Under the pieces are notes generated by a model. The model did no database searches. It was given only the letters and a program-made list of their open reading frames with translations, and had not been told where the DNA came from. Of a stretch of 34,839 nucleotides of DNA, positions 1 through 8,248 are shown piece by piece. Positions within the stretch are counted from its first letter, which is position 1. Every line of letters begins with the position of its first letter. The position numbers and the translations under genes were made by a program. This DNA is from Rhodobacteraceae bacterium bin131 (GTDB taxonomy: Bacteria; Pseudomonadota; Alphaproteobacteria; Rhodobacterales; Rhodobacteraceae), in NCBI GenBank assembly GCA_002239085.1, contig MPNP01000001.1, forward strand, positions 113,169 through 148,007, in the 5' to 3' direction.

Positions 1-1
1 T

Positions 2-1141
2 TTAGGACCAAGAATGGTAACAAGAGCACTTAGACCCTTTGCCAAAGGACTTAGAATTCATAATGTTTCTAATATTGACGGAGCAGACCTTGCTGATACC
101 TTGGCACAAGTTAATCCTCAAACGACTTTCATTCTAGTTGCATCAAAAACGTTCACAACCTTAGAAACTCTAACGAATGCAGAATCGGCTCGACTTTGGA
201 TAGTTCAAACACTTGGCGAGGAGGCCGTTTCAAAACATTTTGCAGCGATATCAACTGCTTATGACAAATGCACAGATTTTGGCATTCCTGCCGAAAGAAT
301 TTTTAGTTTTGGTGAATGGGTAGGAGGACGATATTCAATTTGGTCCTCAATAGGGTTGAGCACTATGCTCTCAATTGGTGTGGAACATTTCAAGCAGTTT
401 CTTGCGGGAGGAAAAAGTATCGATACCCATTTTGTAAGTCAATCTATTTCGCAGAATATTCCAGTGATGCTGGCTTTGGTAGGAATATGGCATCATCAAG
501 TCTGTCGCTACGCAACCCGAATAGTGATGGCCTATGAGCAACGTTTAGAACATTTAGCCCATTACTTACAGCAACTTGAAATGGAATCCAACGGTAAATC
601 CACGACAATTCAAGGTGAAGCATTAGGCGATGTTGCGGGCCCAATTATTTGGGGAGGTATTGGAACCAATGGGCAGCATGCCTTTTTTCAGCTGATTCAT
701 CAAGGGAAACAAATAGTACCGTGTGAATTCCTGGTTGGAATTAATGGGCACGAACCCGAACTAAAGCATCACCACGATTATCTTTTGGCGAACTGTCTCG
801 CACAATCTGAGGCTCTCATGATGGGTAGTGGGCAAACGACAACATCCTCCCCTGAAGAGTCTATCAATCGGCACAAACATTTTCAAGGAAACCGACCTTC
901 TACCACCTTGCTCTATCAAAAACTATCTCCCTATACGCTTGGTCAAATTATTGCCATCTATGAGCATCGAGTATTTGTTGAAGGTGTTATTCTTGGCATA
1001 AATAGCTTTGATCAGTGGGGTGTAGAACTTGGTAAAGCGATGGCTAAGCAACTCTACCCATATGTGAATAATCCAAGTGTAAGTTCCTCTGGTTTAAGTC
1101 CTTCCCTTGAAGGCCTATTACAGGAAATAAACAAAGGATGA
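2..1141 (+). CDS. pgi: Glucose-6-phosphate isomerase, 5'-truncated by the window edge
   Basis: This cytosolic enzyme interconverts glucose 6-phosphate and fructose 6-phosphate. The frame is open from base 2 and reads LGPRMVTRAL before the first ATG (base 14). That matches the conserved sugar-phosphate-binding segment of the family, so the real start lies outside the window and the ATG at 14 is internal. About 379 codons are visible. Family landmarks are VASKTFTTLET, VGGRYSIWSSIGL and, near the middle, GGIGTNGQHAFFQLIHQG, which resembles the second PROSITE-type isomerase signature. The C-terminal LGQIIAIYEHRVFVEG and NSFDQWGVELGK segments are also typical. The gene ends 70 bp before the convergent stop of the corrinoid reactivator. 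No clear T-rich terminator is seen in that gap, only a weak GCGA/TCGC stem. The family call is very secure. Confidence 0.96.
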   Translation, partial: LGPRMVTRALRPFAKGLRIHNVSNIDGADLADTLAQVNPQTTFILVASKTFTTLETLTNAESARLWIVQTLGEEAVSKHFAAISTAYDKCTDFGIPAERIFSFGEWVGGRYSIWSSIGLSTMLSIGVEHFKQFLAGGKSIDTHFVSQSISQNIPVMLALVGIWHHQVCRYATRIVMAYEQRLEHLAHYLQQLEMESNGKSTTIQGEALGDVAGPIIWGGIGTNGQHAFFQLIHQGKQIVPCEFLVGINGHEPELKHHHDYLLANCLAQSEALMMGSGQTTTSSPEESINRHKHFQGNRPSTTLLYQKLSPYTLGQIIAIYEHRVFVEGVILGINSFDQWGVELGKAMAKQLYPYVNNPSVSSSGLSPSLEGLLQEINKG

Positions 1142-1211
1142 GTTGCGAGAGACAATCGCCCACTAAATTCAAATATCTTGGGATGAAGATAGCAAGCAAA
1201 TTAATTCCAGC

Positions 1212-3248
1212 TTAAGTGTCACGTTGTCGTTTTCTCTTGCGGCTCCCGCTTCGATTAAAATGAGTTTGGGGAAGATTGACAGCCTTGGTTAGATTAGGAA
1301 ATTCATCAATGGCATGTGGTATTGCATTTGCATTAACAAAATGTTCCTGAAAATTGGGGTCAATTGCAGTCTCAACTTTGAGAATCTTCAAAACAACATT
1401 TTCAATGCCTTGACGGGATTGAATGTTGCATAAGGCAATGCGAGCTCCTGAACCTGCCGCATTACCAGCCGAGACAACTTTTTGAAGATCACAATCGGGA
1501 ATCATTCCTAATACCATTGCGTGCTTGACGGAAATATGTGACCCAAATGCTCCCGCTAGAATAATTCGTTCTACTTCTTCCGTACCAAAGTGTTTCATCA
1601 GCAATCGAGCACCAGCATATAAAGCAGATTTTGCCAGTTGGATTGCACGAATGTCATTTTGAGTAACTAAAATAGGGGCGGCATCGCTATGTTTATCTTC
1701 ATATAATACGTATGCGTTTGTGCGACCATTTTTGACCAAACGATTGGACCCAACTTCTTCTTTTGAGCCAATTAAACCTGAATTATCAATTATTCCGGCC
1801 ATGCGCATTTCGGCAATTACCTCAATAATCCCTGAACCACAAATGCCATGAACACCGGCATCCAGAATGACATCATCAAACCCTTTTTCATCAGACCACA
1901 ATTCGCTGCCGATGATTTTAAATCGCGGCTCTTTGGTTTGAGGGTTTATCCGAACTTTTTCAATGGCACCGGGAGTGGCACGCTGACCCGAAGTTATTTG
2001 AGCACCTTCAAAGGCTGGACCAGTTGGCGAGGAGCAGGCAAGAACTATTGATTGGTTACCGAAGATAATTTCGGCATTTGTTCCGACATCAACGACAAGC
2101 GTTTTTTCCGTGGCCTTCTGAGGTTCAACCGATAGAATCACTCCAGCAGCGTCAGCTCCGACATGACCGGCAATACAAGGCAGGAGATAAATGGGTACTG
2201 ATTGGGAAAGTGATGATAATTCCAGTTGAGAAGCGAGAATATTCATTGCTGATGAAATCGCCAATGCAAAGGGCGCTTGTCCTAACTCAACTGGGTCTAC
2301 CCCAATGAGGAGGTGGTGCATAACCGGGTTGCATACTATGACCATATCAACTATTGATTGTAAGTCAATCTGGTTCTCAGCTGCCGTTGTTGATATCAAT
2401 TCATCAATGGCTTTGCGAACTTCATGAGTCAGTTCACGGTCGCCATCCTGATTCATCATGGAGTAAGAAACGCGACTCATGAGGTCTTCACCAAACCTAA
2501 TTTGTGGATTCATAATTCCTGTTGAAGCAACAACATCACCACTTCTAAGGTCACAAATGTGCAGTGCAATAGTGGTTGACCCCAAATCCATGGCTAAACC
2601 GTGCAGCGGTCCGTCAAAAAAACCTGGCCATAATTGTGTAATTCGTGGAATTGATGTCCGATGGTCCTGCCAGAGGGCAAGAGTCAATTTCCATTCGCCT
2701 GTACGAAGAGCCTTTTGCAGTTTTGTAATCAGCGAAAAATCGAGCTCCACTGAGGCAATTTCCCATTGCTCCTTAAGAGCTTTTTTAATGCGCTCAAAAT
2801 CGCCTTCAGGGTTATGCATGTCAGGTTCATCAACAGTGATGAAATATAACCGTGTTGACGGTTTCATAACGACAGGTCGAACGTCAGCTGATTTTCTTAC
2901 GATTTGTTTATGAACCTGTGATTCGGGTGGTACGTCAACGATAATATCCGCTTGAATTTTAGCTTGACACCCAAGTCGTCGGCCTTTCTTTAATCCGCGG
3001 ACACGGTCATAGCGAGCTTCGATTTCATTCCACTTGGAAAGAGATGATTCAGAGGCGGTGATTTGATATTTTGGGAATGAGCCGAAGGAGGGAGTAATTT
3101 GGCATCGAGAACATATCCCACGTCCTCCACACACACTATCAAGGTCAACACCGAGACTTCTTGCTGCATGCAATATGGGTGTCCCAACGGGGAAGCGCCC
3201 TCGTTTCCCCGATGGCGAAAATACGACTAACGGATTTTTATCTGTCAC
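1212..3248 (-). CDS. Ferredoxin/ASKHA (DUF4445) corrinoid-protein reductive activator, RamA-like
   Basis: This is a predicted ATP-dependent reactivator of a cobalamin protein: it would re-reduce inactive Co(II) corrinoid to Co(I). The 678-aa product begins with a plant-type [2Fe-2S] domain whose ligands are Cys40, Cys46, Cys49 and Cys94 (C-X5-C-X2-C-X44-C). A linker and an ASKHA-fold ATPase follow, with nucleotide-binding motifs MDLGSTTIALHICDL, LVVDVGTNAEI, GICGSGIIEV and ILAGAFGSHI. This order is that of the DUF4445 / RamA / AcsV reactivator family. The start is GTG at 3248, 37 bp after the methyltransferase gene, and the gene is last in the minus-strand operon. Family knowledge: such proteins serve methanogen methylamine systems, the Co/Fe-S protein of acetogens, and split methionine synthases in some alphaproteobacteria. 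Which corrinoid protein it serves here cannot be read from the window. Confidence 0.86.
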   Translation of the reverse strand: MTDKNPLVVFSPSGKRGRFPVGTPILHAARSLGVDLDSVCGGRGICSRCQITPSFGSFPKYQITASESSLSKWNEIEARYDRVRGLKKGRRLGCQAKIQADIIVDVPPESQVHKQIVRKSADVRPVVMKPSTRLYFITVDEPDMHNPEGDFERIKKALKEQWEIASVELDFSLITKLQKALRTGEWKLTLALWQDHRTSIPRITQLWPGFFDGPLHGLAMDLGSTTIALHICDLRSGDVVASTGIMNPQIRFGEDLMSRVSYSMMNQDGDRELTHEVRKAIDELISTTAAENQIDLQSIVDMVIVCNPVMHHLLIGVDPVELGQAPFALAISSAMNILASQLELSSLSQSVPIYLLPCIAGHVGADAAGVILSVEPQKATEKTLVVDVGTNAEIIFGNQSIVLACSSPTGPAFEGAQITSGQRATPGAIEKVRINPQTKEPRFKIIGSELWSDEKGFDDVILDAGVHGICGSGIIEVIAEMRMAGIIDNSGLIGSKEEVGSNRLVKNGRTNAYVLYEDKHSDAAPILVTQNDIRAIQLAKSALYAGARLLMKHFGTEEVERIILAGAFGSHISVKHAMVLGMIPDCDLQKVVSAGNAAGSGARIALCNIQSRQGIENVVLKILKVETAIDPNFQEHFVNANAIPHAIDEFPNLTKAVNLPQTHFNRSGSRKRKRQRDT

Positions 3249-3285
3249 ACAACTAAACTAACTACTGAAAATATCAAATCGTCAA

Positions 3286-4206
3286 TTATCTTGGTCGACG
3301 ACGTCCTCGTCGAGTTCTCTTTTGACCTTCAAGGTTTCTATCCTGAGGCGCATTATAGCGTATCCAAGTTGCTCCGTTCGGATCATTAGCAGTTAATAAA
3401 TTGGCGGCGCGAATTGCGTCCATTTCCAACTGTCGAACTGGATTCATGATAGCTGAAGTCATTCCAGAAGTAATGGCCATAGGTAAGAAAGTTGCATTAA
3501 TCGCATGGCGGTTAGGTAGGCCAAAAGAAATGTTAGACGCACCACAAGTGGTGTTGACAAACAATTCTTCACGTAATCGACGAACAAGTTTAAATACCTG
3601 CATACCTGCTGTGGCTATAGCTCCTACCGGCATCACTAATGGGTCAACGACAATATCGTTGGAGGGGATGCCATAGTCAGATGCCCGCTCAACAATTTTT
3701 TTGGCGACTTCAAATCTTACATCAGGGTCTTCGGAGATTCCCGAATCGTCGTTGGAAATTGCGACCACAGGGACATTAAATTTTTTTACTAAGGGTAAAA
3801 TCGTCTCAAGGCGTTCTTCCTCACCCGTGACTGAATTGACCAGTGGTCGGCCTTGGCAAACCTCAAGTCCAGCTGCTAATGCTCCTGGTACTGAGCTGTC
3901 AATACATAGTGGTACATCAACGAGTTCTTGAATTAAATTGATGAGTTTTTTCATGAGTGGTGGTTCGGTTTGATTGGGATCTGGATTCGAATTAAATACA
4001 ACACCGGCATTCACATCCAAAATTGATGCTCCGCATTCTACCTGCTGAACAGCATCATGTTTAACCGTATCAAAGTTGCCATTTTCTAACTCAATGGCTA
4101 GAAGTTTTCGACCCGTAGGATTAATCCTTTCGCCGATAACGCAGAACGGTTCGTTAAAGTCAATAATGACCGTTTTAGAATTTGATTCAACAATTGTTTG
4201 TGGCAA
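3286..4206 (-). CDS. Methyltetrahydrofolate:corrinoid methyltransferase (pterin-binding domain)
   Basis: This is a TIM-barrel pterin-binding protein of the DHPS/MetH-pterin/AcsE superfamily, predicted to pass a methyl group between 5-methyl-tetrahydrofolate and a cobalamin protein. Visible landmarks, in order, are GERINPTGR near the N-terminus, DVNAG (strand-end Asp/Asn for pterin contacts), CIDSS, PLVNSVTGEEERL and the late GASNISFGLPNRHAIN, the usual methyl-THF methyltransferase signature. The product is 306 aa with a very basic tail (about ten Arg/Lys in the last 15 residues), which is unusual and may bind a partner or nucleic acid. The start is TTG at 4206 behind GGGGAT. It lies 12 bp after the reductase gene and 37 bp before the ASKHA gene, so cotranscription is likely. 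Dihydropteroate synthase is less likely because the SNISFGLPN segment and the neighbours favour methyl transfer. Confidence 0.87.
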   Translation of the reverse strand: MPQTIVESNSKTVIIDFNEPFCVIGERINPTGRKLLAIELENGNFDTVKHDAVQQVECGASILDVNAGVVFNSNPDPNQTEPPLMKKLINLIQELVDVPLCIDSSVPGALAAGLEVCQGRPLVNSVTGEEERLETILPLVKKFNVPVVAISNDDSGISEDPDVRFEVAKKIVERASDYGIPSNDIVVDPLVMPVGAIATAGMQVFKLVRRLREELFVNTTCGASNISFGLPNRHAINATFLPMAITSGMTSAIMNPVRQLEMDAIRAANLLTANDPNGATWIRYNAPQDRNLEGQKRTRRGRRRPR

Positions 4207-4218
4207 GAGCTATCCCCA

Positions 4219-5070
4219 TTAATTTATGTATCGGTGTTGATTGGATTTGATCCAATCGGAACAGGCTTGGATTCCACCGAGTGGAAAAAAATGAATTCCT
4301 GAAAATAAAGGTATTTGTTGAGTTATCAATTCTTGTGATAATTGATCAAGGAATTCAACGGGTTCAAAAGGGGTTAAAAGTTTGGTTACACTACTAGCTT
4401 TTTTTTGTAAAACACTTATGGAAGCTCCAACACCACAAGCTATAGCATATTTTAATAAGGTTTGAATTTTGGTTGGACCAGTGACACCGATCTTTACAGG
4501 GAGATCAATTCCCAACTGACTGACCCGAAATAGCCAATCAATGACAGTTTGATGATTAAATCCAAATTGAGTGATTAAGGAAACTTCAGCATCGGTACGT
4601 TGGGCAAAGTCTTGTTTTAAAGCGAGAGCTTGGTCAGCGTTGTAAGTCCCTCTGTCAGGGTCAATATCAAAATTGACTTCTGGATGACCGGCAAAATGCA
4701 AAGACTTAAAAGAAAACTTATCAAACAAACCTGTAGCAAGGAGGTCTAAAGTGCTCTCAAATTCGCCGTAGTGTTGCTTGGCTCCACCCGCTATCAATAG
4801 CAATTGATTAACGCCTGCTTCGTTCTGATATTGCGATAATTGGTTTGCTAAGGCAGATTTGTCAGGAATAGTACGCGCCAATAAGTGTGGAACGACAGTA
4901 AATCCTTGGCGTTGAATACGCTTGGAGGTATCCAGCATGATGGAAAACGGAGTCCCGACAACATTAGCAATATAGATCTGTGTGTTGGGAGGAAAAAGAG
5001 CATGAAAATCTTCAATTTTTGCTGCTGTTTTTGGTAATACTTCCACGGAAAAGCTGTCCAAAATATTCAT
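4219..5070 (-). CDS. Methylenetetrahydrofolate reductase-like protein (divergent MetF family)
   Basis: This is a predicted FAD-dependent TIM-barrel reductase of the MetF family that would make or oxidise 5-methyl-tetrahydrofolate. The sequence opens with SFSVEVLPKTAAKIEDF, equivalent to the family's FE-(F/V)-PP start. It continues with VVPHLLARTIPD (R/H-A-R segment), LLLIAGGAKQHYGEF (in place of the usual L-x-L-x-GD), FAGHPEV (like the G-Y-P-E-x-H motif) and LITQFGFNH (the Q-(F/L)-F motif). It ends with VKIGVTGPTKIQTLLKYA. I chose ATG at 5070 (283 aa). It forms an ATGA overlap with the upstream stop and sits behind GGTGGA; GTG at 5079 is an alternative. It differs from classic E. coli MetF in several motifs and probably belongs to the subgroup found with RamA-like genes. 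It lies between the Virulence_fact gene and the methyltransferase gene, so the three form one transcription unit. Confidence 0.8.
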   Translation of the reverse strand: MNILDSFSVEVLPKTAAKIEDFHALFPPNTQIYIANVVGTPFSIMLDTSKRIQRQGFTVVPHLLARTIPDKSALANQLSQYQNEAGVNQLLLIAGGAKQHYGEFESTLDLLATGLFDKFSFKSLHFAGHPEVNFDIDPDRGTYNADQALALKQDFAQRTDAEVSLITQFGFNHQTVIDWLFRVSQLGIDLPVKIGVTGPTKIQTLLKYAIACGVGASISVLQKKASSVTKLLTPFEPVEFLDQLSQELITQQIPLFSGIHFFPLGGIQACSDWIKSNQHRYIN

Positions 5071-5366
5071 GATTTCCACCCAGAATTCGCAATTAAAGAT
5101 TTCAGCATTTCACTGTCATACTGCGTTTCAATTGTTTTGACTTTATTTTCTAAAATTATTTCGGGGTCGCCTTCCAATTCAATTGGTGGTGATTTGTGCC
5201 ATTCTTGTAGGTAGGTGTCTGTTCCAGTCGCACCGATTTTCATTGCGCATTTGTCAATGGCTTTTTCAAACCGTTCTGGGAGTTGCTTTTTTTTGGCTTT
5301 ACGACCCCTGCCGACAATAACTTGAGCGGGGATATCACGCCAATAAACGATAACAAGTTCAACCAT
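5067..5366 (-). CDS. Small Virulence_fact-domain protein (PF13769-type), first gene of the folate operon
   Basis: This 99-aa soluble protein opens with VELVIVYWRDIPAQVIVGRGRKAKK. It continues through a helical segment (RFEKAIDKCAMKIGATGTD), then YLQEWHKSPP, and ends acidic. This pattern resembles the 'Virulence factor' domain (PF13769) found as small stand-alone proteins in alphaproteobacteria and at the C-terminus of staphylococcal CvfC. No enzymatic residues or membrane segments are apparent and the biochemical role is not known to me. The start is ATG 5366 behind a purine-rich GGGGGAAGGAAAAGG stretch; an in-frame TTG at 5384 is less likely. Its stop overlaps the reductase start by ATGA, implying translational coupling. 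The constant association with methyl-folate/corrinoid genes suggests an accessory or assembly role; that part is inference. Confidence 0.72.
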   Translation of the reverse strand: MVELVIVYWRDIPAQVIVGRGRKAKKKQLPERFEKAIDKCAMKIGATGTDTYLQEWHKSPPIELEGDPEIILENKVKTIETQYDSEMLKSLIANSGWKS

Positions 5367-5397
5367 GCCTTTTCCTTCCCCCAAAGGTTGATCGGTC

Positions 5398-5421
5398 TTG
5401 TTTATTTTTGTGAATAAACAA
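5398..5421. promoter_or_regulatory. Perfect 9-bp inverted repeat between the folate operon and rlmE
   Basis: TTGTTTATT (5398-5406) and its exact reverse complement AATAAACAA (5413-5421) are separated by a 6-nt spacer. The repeat lies in the 139-bp divergent gap, about 30 bp upstream of the first folate gene. Its position and symmetry suit an operator for a dimeric regulator. A terminator is unlikely because transcription diverges here. The regulator is unknown. Confidence 0.4.
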
Positions 5422-5505
5422 CTATTCTTATGTCAAAGAGGTATTAAGTTTTAAATTCAGAATTGCAATAGCATTTTTAATTAAATTGAACTGAAGGAAT
5501 TCGCA

Positions 5506-6189
5506 TTGAAAGGACATCGCAAACTCCATGTGAAAGTCAATAAGGCAAAGGGCCGAAAAGTGAGTTCTACTCGGTGGTTACAACGCCAACTTAATGATCC
5601 TTATGTTAATTCTGCAAGGAGTGAGGGGTATCGATCTCGCTCGGCGTTTAAGCTTCTTCAAATTAATGAAAAATATAAATGTATAAAACCAGGAATGAAT
5701 GTAATTGATTTAGGGAGCGCACCAGGGGGGTGGGCACAAGTTTTAGCAAAGTTAACCAATGCAACTCAGTTATATCAAAATTTACCTCAAGGGCAAGTCA
5801 TCGCTATAGATCTAAACCCGATGGATCCCATTAACGGGGTTGATTTTCACCAAAAAAATGCTTTTGACTTGGAAGAGGGCGAATTTTTTAATTCCTTAGC
5901 CACCAGTGAAACCGATGGAATTCTTTCCGATATGGCTTCACCTGCAACAGGCCACAGGAAGACTGACCACATTCGCATTGTGGCTTTATGTGAACTCGCT
6001 TTTGATCTTGCAAGCAATGTTCTTAAGAGCGGTGGCTTTTTTGTTGCCAAAGTCCTTGAAGGAGGTGCTGACCACCGGCTTCAAAGAGATTTAAAGCAAT
6101 CGTTTTCACACGTACACACTTTCAAACCCGATGCTACGCGTAAAGATAGTTCGGAGAAGTATATTGTATGTCTTGGATTTGAGAATTAG
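5506..6189 (+). CDS. rlmE: 23S rRNA (uridine-2552-2'-O-)-methyltransferase RlmE (FtsJ/RrmJ)
   Basis: This SAM-dependent enzyme methylates the 2'-O of U2552 in the 23S rRNA A loop during 50S assembly. The 227-aa product shows the RlmE pattern: basic N-terminus, RSRSAFKLLQINEKYK (first catalytic Lys of the K-D-K-E tetrad), VIDLGSAPGGWAQVL (SAM motif I), a DL-D-P segment (AIDLNPMDP), then DGILSDMASPATGHRKTDHIR (catalytic Asp) and GGFFVAKVLEGG (catalytic Lys). The final KDSSEKYIVCLGF matches the family end with its Glu. The start is TTG at 5506, seven bases after AAGGAA; no nearby in-frame ATG is available. It is the first plus-strand gene after the divergent folate operon, followed by 118 bp without an obvious terminator. 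Confidence 0.95.
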   Translation: MKGHRKLHVKVNKAKGRKVSSTRWLQRQLNDPYVNSARSEGYRSRSAFKLLQINEKYKCIKPGMNVIDLGSAPGGWAQVLAKLTNATQLYQNLPQGQVIAIDLNPMDPINGVDFHQKNAFDLEEGEFFNSLATSETDGILSDMASPATGHRKTDHIRIVALCELAFDLASNVLKSGGFFVAKVLEGGADHRLQRDLKQSFSHVHTFKPDATRKDSSEKYIVCLGFEN

Positions 6190-6307
6190 TGTCCCTTAAC
6201 GGTTATTCATCAGAGACTTCAGGTATTGCAATTGAATTCAGGTCAGAAAAGTTTAATTCTTTCCTAAATTTATATTAAGAATTTAAGCTACAGTTGGGAA
6301 CAATCTT

Positions 6308-7129
6308 ATGACAAAAACGTGCACGAAACAAATTGGTGATGTCAAAGTGACGATTTTGAACGATGGACATAATGTTTTTGGCTATGACCTCTTTCCAGAT
6401 AACAGTGAGGATGAAATTAATGCCTTGCTTAGCAAGTGTGGTAAAACGCAAATTGAAACTCGATTTAACTGCTGTCTGATTGAATCTGAAAACGAATGTA
6501 TTTTGATTGATGCAGGTGTCGGAAACCTCTTTGGTGAGAATGCTGGACATATCAATCAAGCCTTTGCCGAGATAGGTTTTAATCCAAAATCTATATCAAA
6601 AGTCGTATTTACTCATCTTCACCCCGACCACATTGGCGGTGCTTTCCATAATGATGGATCATTGGTGTATCCCAATGCAGAAATCATTATTGATGAAAAT
6701 GAATATAATTTTTGGACTGATCCAAACTTCGCTGTTCCAGCCTTGAACGATTGGAGAAAACTCGCAGAACAATTTACTACCGAATATGACTCAAACATTA
6801 CGACTCTGAATAAAAACGGTACAATTTCTCCTGAGGTGAGTTTTGTAGAACTCTATGGGCATACTCCAGGTCATTCGGGAATTAGGGTCGAATCGAATGG
6901 ACATCAATTTCTCTATGTAACTGATTTGTTTGTTGTCCAAGATGTCCAATTACAAAATCCATCTATTCGGTTAGGATTTGATTTAGACCAAGATGCAGGG
7001 GTCAAAGTTCGTAAGAAAACTTTGGACATGATCTCGACCGATAAGATTTATTTTTCAGGAGGTCATATCTTTGGCCCAACAATTGGTCTATTAGATAGAC
7101 ATGATAATGGCTATCGAGTCGTTGAATAA
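6308..7129 (+). CDS. MBL-fold metallo-hydrolase
   Basis: This is a metallo-beta-lactamase-fold hydrolase, probably with two Zn ions. The metal motif is THLHPDHIGG with His103, His105, Asp107 and His108. It is followed by GHTPGHSG (His), the DLFV Asp and a late GGHIFG (His). The 273-aa single-domain form with RFNCCLIESENECILIDAGVG before the motif resembles the lactonase / methyl-parathion-hydrolase-like branch rather than glyoxalase II or RNase Z. The substrate cannot be named. There is no signal peptide, so it is predicted to be cytosolic. It ends 49 bp upstream of recA. A small hairpin (7144-7160) lies between them, and the two genes may be cotranscribed or recA may have its own promoter. 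Confidence 0.85.
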   Translation: MTKTCTKQIGDVKVTILNDGHNVFGYDLFPDNSEDEINALLSKCGKTQIETRFNCCLIESENECILIDAGVGNLFGENAGHINQAFAEIGFNPKSISKVVFTHLHPDHIGGAFHNDGSLVYPNAEIIIDENEYNFWTDPNFAVPALNDWRKLAEQFTTEYDSNITTLNKNGTISPEVSFVELYGHTPGHSGIRVESNGHQFLYVTDLFVVQDVQLQNPSIRLGFDLDQDAGVKVRKKTLDMISTDKIYFSGGHIFGPTIGLLDRHDNGYRVVE

Positions 7130-7143
7130 ATTTAATTCGTGAA

Positions 7144-7160
7144 TGGCTATCAAACAGCCA
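7144..7160. promoter_or_regulatory. Small hairpin immediately upstream of the recA ribosome-binding site
   Basis: TGGCT (7144-7148) and AGCCA (7156-7160) form a 5-bp stem with a 7-nt loop. It ends six bases before the recA Shine-Dalgarno stretch AGAGAGGAA (7166-7174). There is no T-run, so terminator function is unlikely. It may be incidental. Confidence 0.25.
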
Positions 7161-7178
7161 AGTTTAGAGAGGAACTAG

Positions 7179-8183
7179 ATGGATAAGCAAAAAGCCCTTG
7201 AAGCAGCATTGAGCCAAATTGAACGTAATTTTGGCAAAGGTGCCATCATGAAGCTTGGGCAATCCAATGTTAACCAAGGGGTTGAAGTGACGCCAACTGG
7301 TTCTCTTGGCTTGGATATAGCTTTGGGGGTTGGCGGCCTTCCCAAAGGCCGAATTGTCGAAATTTTTGGCCCCGAAGCGTCTGGAAAAACAACCCTAACC
7401 CTTCACGTAGTTGCAGAGGAACAGAAGAAGGGTGGAATTGCTGCTTTTGTTGATGCCGAACATGCCCTCGACCCCGCTTATGCAAAACGACTTGGAGTTG
7501 ACACAGACCACTTATTGATTTCACAACCTGACACGGGCGAACAGGCACTTGAGATTACTGATACGCTTATCCGCTCTGGTGCTGTTTCAATAGTTGTGGT
7601 TGACTCTGTTGCGGCGCTAACGCCTAAATCAGAACTTGATGGTGAGATGGGAGATTCCCAGGTGGGGGTTCAGGCTCGATTAATGAGCCAAGCGATGCGA
7701 AAGCTTACCGGTTCAATCAATCGGTCAAACTGTATTGTTATTTTTATTAACCAAATCCGAATGAAAATTGGCGTAATGTTTGGATCCCCTGAAACAACCA
7801 CGGGAGGTAATGCGCTCAAATTTTATTCCTCGGTTCGCTTGGATATCAGGCGCATTGGTGCCATCAAAGTACGCGATGAAGTTATGGGAAATACAACACG
7901 GGTTAAGGTGGTTAAGAATAAAATGGCTCCTCCCTTTAAGCAGGTTGAATTTGATATCCTCTATGGGAAAGGAATATCCAAAGCCGGCGAGCTCATTGAC
8001 CTCGGCACAAAGCACAATATAGTCGAAAAATCTGGCTCTTGGTACTCATATAATGATGAAAGGTTAGCACAAGGTAAACCTAACACAGTCGAAGTTCTCA
8101 ATAATAATCCAGAACTCGCCCAAGAACTTGAAACAAAAATTAGGAATGCCGTTGGTTTAAATCAGCCTAAGGAAGATTCATAA
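7179..8183 (+). CDS. recA: Recombinase A
   Basis: This DNA-dependent ATPase forms filaments on single-stranded DNA for homologous recombination and stimulates LexA self-cleavage. The sequence is textbook Rec[28 protein letters not shown] at the N-terminus, Walker A GPEASGKT at residues 64-71, [20 protein letters not shown], Walker [15 protein letters not shown], the [11 protein letters not shown]1 region, [13 protein letters not shown] and [20 protein letters not shown] (L2). The length of 334 aa is slightly short because the acidic C-terminal tail is brief (GLNQPKEDS). The start is ATG with a strong AGAGAGGAA site. alaS follows after 65 bp, a pairing common in alphaproteobacteria. I found no GTTC-N7-GTTC LexA box in the 49-bp gap before it. 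Confidence 0.99.
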   Translation: MDKQKALEAALSQIERNFGKGAIMKLGQSNVNQGVEVTPTGSLGLDIALGVGGLPKGRIVEIFGPEASGKTTLTLHVVAEEQKKGGIAAFVDAEHALDPAYAKRLGVDTDHLLISQPDTGEQALEITDTLIRSGAVSIVVVDSVAALTPKSELDGEMGDSQVGVQARLMSQAMRKLTGSINRSNCIVIFINQIRMKIGVMFGSPETTTGGNALKFYSSVRLDIRRIGAIKVRDEVMGNTTRVKVVKNKMAPPFKQVEFDILYGKGISKAGELIDLGTKHNIVEKSGSWYSYNDERLAQGKPNTVEVLNNNPELAQELETKIRNAVGLNQPKEDS

Positions 8184-8248
8184 TTCCCATTGAATTTGTT
8201 GGCATCTCAGCTGGACCATAAAACTAGCTTTAGATACTTTTGTGACCC

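Noticed and set aside
2479-2913. 144-aa plus-strand ORF inside the corrinoid reactivator gene
   Set aside because: It lies antisense to a well-supported 678-aa protein, is rich in Ser/Arg/Cys and matches no family pattern. It is a shadow.
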